In this document: positions 46,331 through 55,212 of the stretch, one piece after another
Layout of the letters: every line of letters starts with the position of its first letter
Position numbering within the stretch: the stretch's first letter is position 1
Assembly (NCBI RefSeq): GCF_001875665.1
Contig: NZ_MLAL01000016.1
Location: forward strand, 186,001-250,000
Source: Corynebacterium sp. NML130628
Lineage (GTDB): Bacteria; Actinomycetota; Actinomycetes; Mycobacteriales; Mycobacteriaceae
Direction of reading: 5' to 3'
DNA: 64,000 nt
Position numbers and translations under genes: made by a program
Notes under the pieces: generated by a model
What the model saw: the letters and a program-made list of their open reading frames with translations, nothing else
What the model was told of the DNA's origin: nothing
Databases searched by the model: none

Positions 46331-47371
46331 TTACTGGTTATCCTCCTCGAACGGCTGAGCTGGGTCGATATAGTAGAAATCCTCCAGCGTTTGGCTGAGA
46401 TCATTGCCGAAAGGCAGTCCGCGTTGCCCGTCGACTATTGGTCGACTTTGCTGGTCCTCAATTGCGGTCAGGTAGTTCTCGAACGCCTCGCTGATTTCTT
46501 CGCCGGAAGGAACTTGTGCTTCACCAGGCATTTTCGCGTTCGGGTTGTTCCTACGGTATTCCTCGACCTCGCGATCGTAGTGTTGTTCCAGCGCTGAAAC
46601 GACTTGAGCGATCTCCTTCGATGCGGCCGTCTGCTCTGCAAGCTGGCGCTGAACACTCGTAATCTCTTGCTCAAGGGCGCGAAGTGGCAACTGAAGGTTG
46701 GCGGTGTCTTCGACTGCTTGCATCAATTGGAACGCCGCCATTGGGTATGGCGAATTTGCAATGTAGTGGGGGACATGCGCGGTAAACCCGGCGACCTTTT
46801 CTCCTCGCTTGTCCAGCTCCCGCTCAATCATGATTGACGCTGCACCGGGCACGGTAATGATCCCGTCAAATAGGTACTTGTCTTTCACGAGGCTTTCGTG
46901 ATTTCCATGAGTGGAGACGACCACTGGACGTGTGTGAGGCGCGGCTACCGGTGCAGCGTATAAGCAGAGGGTCTGTCCAACGCCAAACTGGACTGCTAAA
47001 TCAGCCACGCTTTTACTAAAAGTCTCCCACCGAAGGTCCGGTTCCGGACCGCTAAGCAAAAGAAATGGTGTATCTTGCGCATCTCGCACCACGCGCAGTT
47101 CGATACCGATCTCCTCGATGTCGGCTACCGAGTGGTTTGCAAGAGTCACCGCAGGCCGTCGTGAGCGGTAGTCAATGAGCTCATCGTTATTAAATGTTGC
47201 TAATGTGCGAGCCTCTAAAGCAGCATTGATATGATTCGATACCCCTTCAACTGCGTGGCCGGCGTCAGCATATCCCTGTAACGCAACGATCAACGTTGGC
47301 CCCTCAGAGGACTCACCAAGGCCAGATGGAGACGGGTACTCAAGTTCATACATGGGATTATTGGTTGGCAT
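46331..47371 (-). CDS. PAC2-family (proteasome assembly chaperone-like) protein
   Basis: A 346-residue protein with a PAC2 domain: TLIVALQGYADAGHAVEGVSNHI, FLLLSGPEPDLRWETF, ITVPGAASIMIERELDKRGEKVAGFTAHVPHYI. The C-terminal ~110 residues are helical and charged. Corynebacteria lack a 20S proteasome, so a chaperone role like that of eukaryotic PAC2 is not implied. ATG 47371 has AGGAGCG upstream. It is divergent from the DUF4192 gene and upstream of the helicase on the same strand. Confidence 0.85.
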   Translation of the reverse strand: MPTNNPMYELEYPSPSGLGESSEGPTLIVALQGYADAGHAVEGVSNHINAALEARTLATFNNDELIDYRSRRPAVTLANHSVADIEEIGIELRVVRDAQDTPFLLLSGPEPDLRWETFSKSVADLAVQFGVGQTLCLYAAPVAAPHTRPVVVSTHGNHESLVKDKYLFDGIITVPGAASIMIERELDKRGEKVAGFTAHVPHYIANSPYPMAAFQLMQAVEDTANLQLPLRALEQEITSVQRQLAEQTAASKEIAQVVSALEQHYDREVEEYRRNNPNAKMPGEAQVPSGEEISEAFENYLTAIEDQQSRPIVDGQRGLPFGNDLSQTLEDFYYIDPAQPFEEDNQ

Positions 47372-47471
47372 GACCGCTCCTAGGATAATTTGAAAAGGTT
47401 GGCTTTGTTGTTACCCACAACGTCTTATGCGAAGAAATATTCCAGTCGAAAATAACGGATCATAGCAAAGA

Positions 47472-47498
47472 GGGAACCGAACCCCCGTTAGCTACGTC
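47472..47498 (+). promoter_or_regulatory. Possible ECF-sigma promoter of the DUF4192 gene
   Basis: GGGAAC (47472-47477), 17-base spacer, CGTC (47495-47498), then 8 bases to ATG 47507. Geometry is the same as the sigB candidate; the -10 differs from CGTT at the last base. No housekeeping -10 or RBS is visible. Confidence 0.4.
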
Positions 47499-47506
47499 TA
47501 ACTTGT

Positions 47507-48664
47507 ATGAAAATAAACGCAGCTAATTCATCACTTTTTGGTCCATCAGACATCATCGCCGCCCTGCCAGGGGTCCTAGGCTTTTATCCGCAAGAATCTG
47601 TTGTCGTGCTTGGGATAATGCCGGACTGTGAAGGCACAGGCGGCCTCCAGCTAGGGCCCGTAGTACGTGTCGATCTTACGCGTCTCGACGCATTCGTAGA
47701 AAACCTCAAAACCGATATATCGCAATACCTGCTGGGGGATGACGTTCTCGCATACCTTGGGGTCATCGTGAGCCGCATCCCCGATTCTGAGCTTGTGGAG
47801 GAGACAACTGAACGCCTACGAAACCTGGAGGACGAAACCGGATTCAAAATCGATCTGTGTTGGCACGTCTCAGAAGTCGCACAAGGCACACCGTACACCT
47901 TGCTATTTGGGCCTCCGGGAATCACGGACGAAGATCACTCACTCAGCGCATCCCTTATTGGCGGTTCCGTGTCTTCTGTCATCTCCTCTCCATCGATGCG
48001 GCCTTATGTCGAGCAGGGAATTCTGCCTGAGCTTGACCGGCGAGATACCTTTGAATATTTCGAACCGATTGATGCTGAATCAGTGCGTGTAGCGAAGAGA
48101 ATCCAAGCACAAACCCGCCGAGATGGGTTTCGACTCCTCAAAGACTTGTGGGAAAGCGACGCGCCGGACCGGGGAAAATCGTCAGCGCTGCTGGCGAAGG
48201 AGGAGATAGAAAAAACCATCGACGCCCTGTTGGGATTGCCTGAGACCTGTTTGATCGGCCAGCGCGATATCCCATCGTCAAGTGAGACGCCAGAGCCTAT
48301 GCACAACGCCTTGGAGGGGCTAGCGGTGCTCCTGACACATGCGCTCCTACGAGATACGCTGATACCTGCAATTTTCAAACACCCCAAGCGTTTAGCTGGG
48401 CCGCTATTGTTCCTAGCACGACACGCTGAAGGCACTGTAAGGGCAAACGCACTCGCGCTGTGGGCAATTGTCGCGGTGCGCTGTGAGCTAGGGTCGTGGG
48501 CGGGCGTTGCACTACAGTGCGCGTTACAAGAAATGCCAGACCACTCATTGAGTGATGTGCTCCTGCAGTTGCTTGCTATTGGCCAGTATGAAGGCCTATT
48601 ACACGCGGTGCAAGAGGGAGGGGAAGCAGTGTGGATGGAGTTAGAGTTGCTCGCTGACTGTTGA
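47507..48664 (+). CDS. DUF4192 domain protein
   Basis: 385 residues of the DUF4192 family, found in actinobacteria. The N-terminal signature SDIIAALPGVLGFYPQESVVVLGI is clear. The C-terminal part is helical with a VRANALALWAIVAV segment. No known function or catalytic motif. There is no RBS before ATG 47507. It is convergent with dtxR. In C. glutamicum, from memory, galE lies in this interval; it is absent here. Confidence 0.82.
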   Translation: MKINAANSSLFGPSDIIAALPGVLGFYPQESVVVLGIMPDCEGTGGLQLGPVVRVDLTRLDAFVENLKTDISQYLLGDDVLAYLGVIVSRIPDSELVEETTERLRNLEDETGFKIDLCWHVSEVAQGTPYTLLFGPPGITDEDHSLSASLIGGSVSSVISSPSMRPYVEQGILPELDRRDTFEYFEPIDAESVRVAKRIQAQTRRDGFRLLKDLWESDAPDRGKSSALLAKEEIEKTIDALLGLPETCLIGQRDIPSSSETPEPMHNALEGLAVLLTHALLRDTLIPAIFKHPKRLAGPLLFLARHAEGTVRANALALWAIVAVRCELGSWAGVALQCALQEMPDHSLSDVLLQLLAIGQYEGLLHAVQEGGEAVWMELELLADC

Positions 48665-48682
48665 CGCCGAGCAACGAGGAAG

Positions 48683-49369
48683 CTATCCCAACTCGACGCG
48701 CACTGCGTGTGCCAAATCATCGGGGATGATGAAGCTACGCTCGTCGGCCAACAGCAACTGCAGCCCACCGTCTTCAAGCGCGGTTAATTCGGCTTTCTTC
48801 CCGACAATGTTGCCTAGGCCGGTGAGCTCAGGCACACGCTCTGCCTCCAACTGTAGGATCTCACTAATTTGGACTACGACAGCCTCCCGCTCCTGAGAAA
48901 GATCGAGATCGGTTGCACGAGTCCCCAGTTCAGGCTTTGCGGCCTTCGGCGCACCGATCTCGTCTAACGCCGGGATTGGGTTGCCAAAAGGGGAAACCTG
49001 GGGATGATCAAGTACCTCGTACACGCGTTTCTCTACGGCTTCACTCATCACGTGCTCCCAACGGCAAGCCTCATCGTGAACCTGCTCAATACCCAACTTG
49101 AGGATATCGGTGAGTAAACACTCCGCGAGGCGGTGCTTGCGCATCACGGCTGTCGCGCGGGCGCGTCCCTCGTTGGTCAGGGACAATGAGCGATCTGCTT
49201 CAACAATAATCAGTCCATCGCGTTCCATGCGGGCAACGGTTTGAGAGACAGTCGGTCCAGACTGCTCGAGACGCTCCGCGATTCGTGCGCGGAGCGGAAC
49301 GATGCCCTCTTCCTCAAGTTCGTAAACTGTACGCAAATACATTTCAGTTGTGTCTACGAGATCACGCAC
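48683..49369 (-). CDS. dtxR: Iron-dependent repressor DtxR
   Basis: Fe2+-activated global repressor of iron uptake. The 228 residues align with DtxR numbering: Met10, Cys102, Glu105 and His106 (HDEACRWEHVM) form the primary metal site. His79 and Glu83 (HRLAECL) and His98 contribute to the ancillary site. The HTH is ARIAERLEQSGPTVSQTVARMERDGL, and a C-terminal SH3-like domain ends the protein. The start is GTG 49369 with GGGAG 6 bases upstream. sigB lies upstream on the same strand, the classic sigB-dtxR order. Confidence 0.97.
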   Translation of the reverse strand: MRDLVDTTEMYLRTVYELEEEGIVPLRARIAERLEQSGPTVSQTVARMERDGLIIVEADRSLSLTNEGRARATAVMRKHRLAECLLTDILKLGIEQVHDEACRWEHVMSEAVEKRVYEVLDHPQVSPFGNPIPALDEIGAPKAAKPELGTRATDLDLSQEREAVVVQISEILQLEAERVPELTGLGNIVGKKAELTALEDGGLQLLLADERSFIIPDDLAHAVRVELG

Positions 49370-49395
49370 GTGGGACTCCCTTGCTTCAGTAACTT

Positions 49396-49401
49396 ATTGT
49401 A
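49396..49401 (-). promoter_or_regulatory. -10 box for dtxR
   Basis: TACAAT on the minus strand, 26 bases before the GTG start. The -35 region is weak. Confidence 0.5.
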
Positions 49402-49504
49402 AAGCCTGGCGGCCGCGCTTCACGCAACCGTCAGGCGAGTGCTCATCAATGATTGCTATGGTAACCCAAAAAATTATTGGTGGCGGAACGCTTCACATTG
49501 ACAG

Positions 49505-50500
49505 CTACATTGCGTAGTCCCTGAGACGCTCAGCACGATCGCCAACGCGAAGCTTCGCCATAACTTCACGTTCAATCTGTCGTACGCGCTCCCGAGAAAG
49601 CCCAAACTTGCGGCCGATCTGGTCCAAAGTGCGGGGGACACCGTCGGTCAACCCATAGCGCATCCGAATCACATCCTGCTCGCGCTGTTCCAGACCGTTG
49701 ATGACATCCTGGATGTCATCATGGCGCAATACTGAGACCACTGCGTCTTCGGCATCTGTAGCCTCCGCGTCCTCAATGAAATCGCCCAGTGGGGCTTCCT
49801 CATCTGCTCCAACTGGCATATCAAGACTCACAGGATCCCGAGACTGGCGGAGAAGCAACTCGATCTTTTCTTCCTCAATGCCAGATTCTTCTGCGAGCTC
49901 CTCATTAGTAGGTTCCCGACCAAAGGACTGGTACATTTCGCGACGGATTCTTGAAAGCTTGTTGACCTGTTCCACAAGGTGCACGGGTAGGCGAATAGTG
50001 CGAGATTGATCCGCCATACCACGAGTGATCGCCTGGCGGATCCACCACGTTGCATACGTCGAAAACTTGAAGCCCTTTGCGTAATCAAATTTTTCCATTG
50101 CGCGGATCAGCCCAAGGTTGCCTTCTTGAATCAGATCAAGCAGCGGCATTCCGCGACCGGTGTAGCGTTTCGCAAGTGACACCACAAGACGAAGATTCGC
50201 CTCAAGGAGATGCGCTCGTGCCTTGCGCCCTTGCTTTGCAAGGATCTTATAGTCGCGCTTTTGGGCACGGGTCAGTTTGCAGTCGGGATCATCAAGAAGT
50301 TGTTGAGCGTAGAGGCCGACCTCAATTTGCTGGGCTAGTTCGACTTCTTCCTCCGCATCGAGCAGGGCAGTCTTGCCAATGCCATTAAGGTAAACGCGAA
50401 CAAGGTCAGCCGATGGGTTGTCGTTCGTCTGGTTACGACGACTACCGCGGTCAACCTTTTCTTCATTGTCCGCTGTTAAGGTCTGACTCTTCGACGTCAT
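49505..50500 (-). CDS. sigB: Group 2 sigma factor SigB
   Basis: Primary-like sigma factor of 331 residues used in stress and transition phase. Regions 1.2 to 4.2 are complete: region 2 [46 protein letters not shown], and region 4 [22 protein letters not shown]. It lacks the long Lys-rich N-terminus of SigA. RBS AAGGAGG is 9 bases from ATG 50500. An ECF-type promoter lies upstream, making SigB a second-tier regulator under SigE/SigH. Confidence 0.95.
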   Translation of the reverse strand: MTSKSQTLTADNEEKVDRGSRRNQTNDNPSADLVRVYLNGIGKTALLDAEEEVELAQQIEVGLYAQQLLDDPDCKLTRAQKRDYKILAKQGRKARAHLLEANLRLVVSLAKRYTGRGMPLLDLIQEGNLGLIRAMEKFDYAKGFKFSTYATWWIRQAITRGMADQSRTIRLPVHLVEQVNKLSRIRREMYQSFGREPTNEELAEESGIEEEKIELLLRQSRDPVSLDMPVGADEEAPLGDFIEDAEATDAEDAVVSVLRHDDIQDVINGLEQREQDVIRMRYGLTDGVPRTLDQIGRKFGLSRERVRQIEREVMAKLRVGDRAERLRDYAM

Positions 50501-50549
50501 TGAGCACTGCCTCCTTGGACGAGTGGAACAGGTAATCTTCTACATGCTT

Positions 50550-50576
50550 AACGATCTTGGCCACATTTTTGTTCCC
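50550..50576 (-). promoter_or_regulatory. ECF-sigma (SigE/SigH-type) promoter of sigB
   Basis: On the minus strand GGGAAC (50576-50571), 17-base spacer, CGTT (50553-50550). This matches the SigE/SigH consensus and predicts transcription from about 50542, with a ~42-base leader. Related actinobacteria express sigB from such promoters. Confidence 0.75.
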
Positions 50577-50592
50577 GGGGGCCAAAACAATG

Positions 50593-51027
50593 CTAGGCCT
50601 CGACGATTACCGTGAACGGTCCATCGTTGACGCTCTGTACTTTCATATGCGCTCCGAATCTTCCCTCGGCGACGGTGATACCGCGCTCTCGCAGGTAGGC
50701 CGCCATTTTTTCAATGATGGGGGCCGCATCGTCTCCAGGAGCAGCGTCACTCCATGACGGTCTCCGTCCTTTGGCCGTCCTGCCCATGAGCGTAAATTGG
50801 CTGACCAGTAGGACAGGTGCGCCTGCGTCTATTACCGATTTCTCGCCTTCAAGGATCCGCAACTCAGCAATTTTGCGCGCTACCGTTTCCCACGCATTGC
50901 CAGAGTCTTCGCGGCCAACTCCGACGAGCGCCAAAACCGCACCCGTTGTTGGGCATTCAATCTCTCCTACAACTTCACCGTCGACGGTGACGCTCGCGCT
51001 CGTCACTCGTGAGAGTACTGCTTTCAC
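50593..51027 (-). CDS. dtd: D-aminoacyl-tRNA deacylase
   Basis: Removes D-amino acids mischarged on tRNA. The 144 residues contain the catalytic loop [17 protein letters not shown] and the C-terminal NDGPFTV (family GPxT) motif. ATG 51027 lies two bases after the stop of the upstream methyltransferase gene. Confidence 0.95.
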   Translation of the reverse strand: MKAVLSRVTSASVTVDGEVVGEIECPTTGAVLALVGVGREDSGNAWETVARKIAELRILEGEKSVIDAGAPVLLVSQFTLMGRTAKGRRPSWSDAAPGDDAAPIIEKMAAYLRERGITVAEGRFGAHMKVQSVNDGPFTVIVEA

Positions 51028-51029
51028 TG

Positions 51030-52583
51030 TTATTCCACCTCTGCAATTTCTGATGGCAGCACAACGCCATGGCGAATAAGGTCCACGACGGCTGCAACGG
51101 TTTGGTTTTCTAACTCTTCGAGGTCCTCCGGAGCGTCAATGCCCCGAGACACAGCTAAGATTCCGATCACGTCACGCAGCGGTAAGCCTGCTGGATGGAG
51201 GCCCGCTAAAACAGTTTTAAGTGCATCATCCAGCGAATGCGAGAAGCGTGGTCCGTCCATTCGTGTGATGCGAAGCTGCTCGCGGTTGAACCCCATCCCT
51301 TCCTCAGCATCCGGGATCGCGATATCTTCAAGCGCAACAGTTGGTCGGACAAGATAGGTGCCATCCAGCACGTCGGCAGTGGTGTTTTGGCGGAGCCAAG
51401 CTTGTCGCAGGAAGTACTCTTCCACTTCTGGTCCAAGGGGGTCCGTGAATTGTTGGGTCAGGTCCTCGGCAGTGATCTCCGAAGGGAGGTCCCCGATGTG
51501 CTGCATGAAAATCCAGCCAAACCCAATAGCGCGAACACCGGCCGACTGGAAGTAATCTAACCAGCGCTGTGCGCGGGAAATGCCTTCATTGGTCCTCAGA
51601 TCAACTGACTCGTCTTTGAGCCACGTTGCAACGTAGGTCTCGGGGTCGACAAGCTCGCGTTGAAGAACCCATGCGCTCACCCCTTCTGAAGGCGCCCAAC
51701 TCGCAACTCTTGATTGCCAGGTCTCACCATCGATATGCGCCCATGCGCCGAGCATGCACAGCACACCATCTTTCGCGAGGTATTCGGGTGCTTGCTCCAC
51801 CACGAGGCGGGTAGCTTCGTCGAGGGGCATCCCTGAGTCTCGGTAAACGTGGCCCACTTCCGGAATTCCGACCACGAACGGCGGGTTTGCAATAATCCTG
51901 TCGAACTTTTCGTGTGAGACTGGCTCAAACCAGGAGCCTTCTCGCAGCTCTACGTTCGTGATTCCGTTCATCTCGAACGTAGCGTGCGCTAATTCGATTG
52001 CTCGCTTGTGAATGTCCGTCCCGACTACGCGGTCTGCAACACTGGATTGTGCGACCGAGAGAACGCCCGATCCTGTCCCAAGATCCAGCACTGACCCAGC
52101 TGGAGTGTTGGGGATAGCGTGCATGAGTGATTTCGACGCTGCGCCTACTCCGAGTACATGGTCCTTGCCTGGCACAACTGTGGACGTAGAGGCGTCGAGA
52201 TCTGAAACAACAATCCGATGCTGCTGAGAGAGTAAATGAGGGCGGATATCGTACGTAACCTGGTATTGCCGTTCGGCGATTTGGCGAAAGACACCGGTCT
52301 TGATCAGTCGTTCGGCAAGAGACGCGCCAAACAATGCTTCGAGCTTGCTCAAAGCGGTCGGTCGGCGTAACAACAACGTAGATACTGCAAGGCCCATCGT
52401 ATCGTCAGCATTGCAACGACGTAGGACGGCGCCAACTTCGCCGCGATACAACGCCTGGTACGCATTTGGTCCAAGGTAGCTTCCAACCGATGAGGTCGTA
52501 TAGGGAAGTGCTCGCAAACACTCGCCGAGTGCACGGGCAAGGCCAGGGTTTTGGCCGAACGCTGTACAAGAAGTCTCTGTCAT
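51030..52583 (-). CDS. Class I SAM-dependent methyltransferase (actinobacterial, DUF7059-type N-terminus)
   Basis: A 517-residue protein. The central methyltransferase domain has motif [15 protein letters not shown] and motif [11 protein letters not shown]; an NPPF motif is typical of enzymes acting on amide or exocyclic nitrogens (Asn/Gln, adenine or guanine). An N-terminal domain of ~150 residues and a C-terminal ~200-residue region flank it. The order MTase-dtd-sigB suggests a translation-linked substrate, but this is speculation. ATG 52583 has GGAG 9 bases upstream. Confidence 0.8.
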   Translation of the reverse strand: MTETSCTAFGQNPGLARALGECLRALPYTTSSVGSYLGPNAYQALYRGEVGAVLRRCNADDTMGLAVSTLLLRRPTALSKLEALFGASLAERLIKTGVFRQIAERQYQVTYDIRPHLLSQQHRIVVSDLDASTSTVVPGKDHVLGVGAASKSLMHAIPNTPAGSVLDLGTGSGVLSVAQSSVADRVVGTDIHKRAIELAHATFEMNGITNVELREGSWFEPVSHEKFDRIIANPPFVVGIPEVGHVYRDSGMPLDEATRLVVEQAPEYLAKDGVLCMLGAWAHIDGETWQSRVASWAPSEGVSAWVLQRELVDPETYVATWLKDESVDLRTNEGISRAQRWLDYFQSAGVRAIGFGWIFMQHIGDLPSEITAEDLTQQFTDPLGPEVEEYFLRQAWLRQNTTADVLDGTYLVRPTVALEDIAIPDAEEGMGFNREQLRITRMDGPRFSHSLDDALKTVLAGLHPAGLPLRDVIGILAVSRGIDAPEDLEELENQTVAAVVDLIRHGVVLPSEIAEVE

Positions 52584-52588
52584 ATCTG

Positions 52589-53065
52589 TTACTCCGATTG
52601 AGATTCGTGGTCGATGACCGCTGGTGGCATATCGACCGAAGCGTCATGCGAGGATAGTTGTTGCTGCGACTGTTCCTCCAATGCAGCATAAGCGCGACTC
52701 AACGCAGGCTTATAGACGTTCTTTTCTCGTGGGTCCCGTGCCTCACCCTTCGCATTGCCCAACATCACCGCGATCCACGGCAATGGAACCGACACAATGA
52801 AAAGGATCGTTGCGATCCACCAGTTACCGAGCCACCAAGCCGATGCGATTGATAACAAGATGAACGGAACACGTAACGCCTGCAGCCAGAGGTACTGCGC
52901 CTCTCTGCTCTGAAGGTTCTGCTCCGGGCTCCGCTTCGCATCCGTGATCAAGGCACGTCGACGTCTGGAGCGAAGACCGTGAAAAAGGAAAAGCTTGCGG
53001 TCATTAATTTCGACTTCCGCATCGATTGAGGGATGCTCTCGCGCCTCGCCCTTTCTCTCGTTCAT
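52589..53065 (-). CDS. DUF3099 membrane protein
   Basis: A 158-residue DUF3099 family protein. The family motif ALITDAKRSPEQNLQSREAQYLWLQALRVP precedes two membrane helices (FILLSIASAWWLGNWW, IATILFIVSVPLPWIAVML). The polar N- and C-termini flank the hairpin. Function unknown. ATG 53065 has a -10 hexamer TAACCT 8 bases upstream. The methyltransferase gene starts 5 bases after its stop. Confidence 0.85.
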   Translation of the reverse strand: MNERKGEAREHPSIDAEVEINDRKLFLFHGLRSRRRRALITDAKRSPEQNLQSREAQYLWLQALRVPFILLSIASAWWLGNWWIATILFIVSVPLPWIAVMLGNAKGEARDPREKNVYKPALSRAYAALEEQSQQQLSSHDASVDMPPAVIDHESQSE

Positions 53066-53073
53066 AAATACAC

Positions 53074-53079
53074 AGGTTA
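53074..53079 (-). promoter_or_regulatory. -10 box of the DUF3099 gene (leaderless)
   Basis: TAACCT on the minus strand ends 8 bases before ATG 53065. Confidence 0.5.
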
Positions 53080-53112
53080 GCGCCTCAGCTTAAAAACTTC
53101 GCCAAAGTGGGG

Positions 53113-53118
53113 CATGAT
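53113..53118 (+). promoter_or_regulatory. -10 box of the DUF3039 gene (leaderless GTG)
   Basis: CATGAT ends 7 bases before GTG 53126. The first base deviates from TANNNT. ATG 53114 and 53117 lie inside the hexamer and are unlikely starts. Confidence 0.45.
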
Positions 53119-53125
53119 GGGAGTC

Positions 53126-53371
53126 GTGAATACGACGACGAAGACTCTTGAGCGCACAGACCTCCGGGAAGACACATCGTCTAGTAACGACGATGGGACC
53201 CCGAAGTTTTTCCACTACGTGAAGAAGGACCAGATTTTCGACTCCGCGATTTCAGGCAAAGTCGTAGTCGCACTGTGTGGCAAGACGTTTCCCGTAAAGA
53301 AGCAGGCGAAGCCAGGATCACCAGTATGCCCTGACTGCGAACGCATCTATAAGGGGCTGCGTCGAAAGTGA
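53126..53371 (+). CDS. DUF3039 zinc-ribbon-like small protein
   Basis: An 81-residue protein of the DUF3039 family. The conserved section is FFHYVKKDQIFDSAISGKVVVALCGKTFPV followed by PVCPDCERIYKGL, giving a C...CxxC zinc site. It overlaps the helicase gene downstream (GTGA), a linkage conserved in actinobacteria in my recollection. This suggests the two proteins work together. Function unknown. Confidence 0.85.
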   Translation: MNTTTKTLERTDLREDTSSSNDDGTPKFFHYVKKDQIFDSAISGKVVVALCGKTFPVKKQAKPGSPVCPDCERIYKGLRRK

Positions 53372-55149
53372 CAGCCTCGGGTACGTCGGCCGGGCCTCAG
53401 CTGCGAGCATGGCAGCAAGAGGCCCTCGATTCATTTATGCGCACCAAGCCCAGAGACTTTCTCGCAGTGGCAACCCCTGGTGCAGGCAAGACGACATTTG
53501 CACTGACCCTGGCCAGCAAACTCCACGCCACAAAAGCGGTCCAGCGCATCATCGTTGTTGTGCCCACAGAGCACCTAAAACACCAGTGGTCACAGTCGGC
53601 CGCGAGATTTGGACTCTCACTAGATCCGAACTTCACCAACGCATCAGCCGTAAATCCTGCCTACGACGGCATCGTCGTTACATACGCACAGATCGGGATG
53701 CACCCATTCAAGCATCACGCTGTAGCGACTGCGCGTCGAAGCCTGGTAATCCTCGACGAGATCCACCACGCAGGCGATGCAAAAAGCTGGGGAGATGGTG
53801 TATACGAGGCATACAACGACGTCGAACACCGCCTAGCGCTGACAGGCACACCATTTCGCTCCGACGATTCCCAGATCCCGTTTGTTCGATACGTCGAAGA
53901 CGGCGAGGGGCACCTGATCTCACAAGCGGATTACACATACGGGTATTCCCACGCACTGGCCGACGGCGTCGTCCGCCCCGTCGTCTTCCTGGCATACTCC
54001 GGCGAAGCTCAGTGGAAAGACTCTGCGGGGGAAGAATACTCAGCCCGGCTCGGAGAGCCTCTCAACGCCGAGCAAACCGCACGTGCTTGGAAAACCGCTC
54101 TCGACCCGAAAGGGGACTGGATTAAAGCAGTCCTGCAAGCAGCGCATACTCGACTGAAAAAACTGCGCGCGAACATGCCAGACGCCGGCGGGCTTGTCAT
54201 CGCAACCAACAAAACCACCGCACGCGCCTACGCGAAGATCCTCTCCACCATATCGAGCACACCCGTTACCGTCGTTCTTTCAGACGAAGCCGGAGCATCC
54301 GACCGGATCGACGAGTTTTCTGCCTCTACCGACGAATGGATGGTCGCAGTCAGAATGGTGTCCGAAGGCGTCGACGTCCCTCGGTTGGCAGTTGGCGTCT
54401 ACGCAACATCAGCCTCGACGCCACTGTTCTTCGCTCAGGCAATCGGGCGATTCGTTCGCTCCCGCATGCCAGGCGAATCCGCATCAGTCTTCCTACCGTC
54501 AGTTCCAGTTCTTCTCCGCCTTGCGGAAGAAATGGAAGTGTCACGCGACCACGTCTTGGGCAAACCCCACCGAGAGTCAGGGTGGTCCGACGAATTGCTC
54601 GCTCAAGCCAACCAAGTCCAAAATGAACCAGACGACAACCCGTCCTACGAGGCCATCGGTGCCTCCGCAGAGCTCGATTCACTAATTTTCGACGGCTCCA
54701 CCTACGGCACACCAACCGTGGCCGGTTCAGCTGAGGAACAAGACTTTCTCGGTCTTCCAGGTCTACTCGATGAAGAGCAAGTCAAAACGCTGCTTCGAAA
54801 ACGCCAGAGCGACCAGCTCGACGCCAGAGAAGCCGAGGAAAAGGCAAGAAAAGCAGCGGAGCGCGAAGCCCGCGAGCGTGCAGAGATGCTCGGTGAGCGA
54901 CCCGCTCCATCGCTCGCCACCTCTAGCAAAGTCGCGTCAGGCAGCGGTGAGGACAGCTCGGTGGCTGCGGACGAGATCCCGCAGTTGAGAAAAGAACTTA
55001 ACGCGCGTGTTTCAATTGTTGCGGGAAAAACTGGGCGCCCGCATGGCGCGATTCATACAGAAGTGCGCAAAGCGTGTGGTGGGCCGCCAACCGCGCTTTG
55101 CAGTGCGGAGCAGCTCCGCGCGCGTATTGCGTATCTGCGTGATTGGTAA
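53368..55149 (+). CDS. SF2 DEAD/DEAH-type helicase
   Basis: A 593-residue superfamily 2 helicase related to the XPB/RecG-like restriction-helicase type. The Q-tip LRAWQQEALDSF, Walker A TPGAGKTT, DEIHHA box (LVILDEIHHAGD), TGTPFR and the motif VI region QAIGRFVR are all present. A charged coiled coil (QLDAREAEEKARKAAEREARERAEM) and a small C-terminal helical domain end it. GTG 53368 overlaps the DUF3039 gene. DNA repair or defence are both plausible roles; neither is shown here. Confidence 0.85.
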   Translation: MTASGTSAGPQLRAWQQEALDSFMRTKPRDFLAVATPGAGKTTFALTLASKLHATKAVQRIIVVVPTEHLKHQWSQSAARFGLSLDPNFTNASAVNPAYDGIVVTYAQIGMHPFKHHAVATARRSLVILDEIHHAGDAKSWGDGVYEAYNDVEHRLALTGTPFRSDDSQIPFVRYVEDGEGHLISQADYTYGYSHALADGVVRPVVFLAYSGEAQWKDSAGEEYSARLGEPLNAEQTARAWKTALDPKGDWIKAVLQAAHTRLKKLRANMPDAGGLVIATNKTTARAYAKILSTISSTPVTVVLSDEAGASDRIDEFSASTDEWMVAVRMVSEGVDVPRLAVGVYATSASTPLFFAQAIGRFVRSRMPGESASVFLPSVPVLLRLAEEMEVSRDHVLGKPHRESGWSDELLAQANQVQNEPDDNPSYEAIGASAELDSLIFDGSTYGTPTVAGSAEEQDFLGLPGLLDEEQVKTLLRKRQSDQLDAREAEEKARKAAEREARERAEMLGERPAPSLATSSKVASGSGEDSSVAADEIPQLRKELNARVSIVAGKTGRPHGAIHTEVRKACGGPPTALCSAEQLRARIAYLRDW

Positions 55150-55154
55150 AGCTG

Positions 55155-55191
55155 AAACCCGGTAGGAGGGCGGTGCCTTCCTACCGGGTTT
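55155..55191. terminator. Bidirectional terminator between helicase and sigA
   Basis: AAACCCGGTAGGA and TCCTACCGGGTTT form a perfect 13-base stem with an 11-base loop, between convergent genes. Confidence 0.88.
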
Positions 55192-55212
55192 GTTGCTACG
55201 TCGGGTGGTCAG

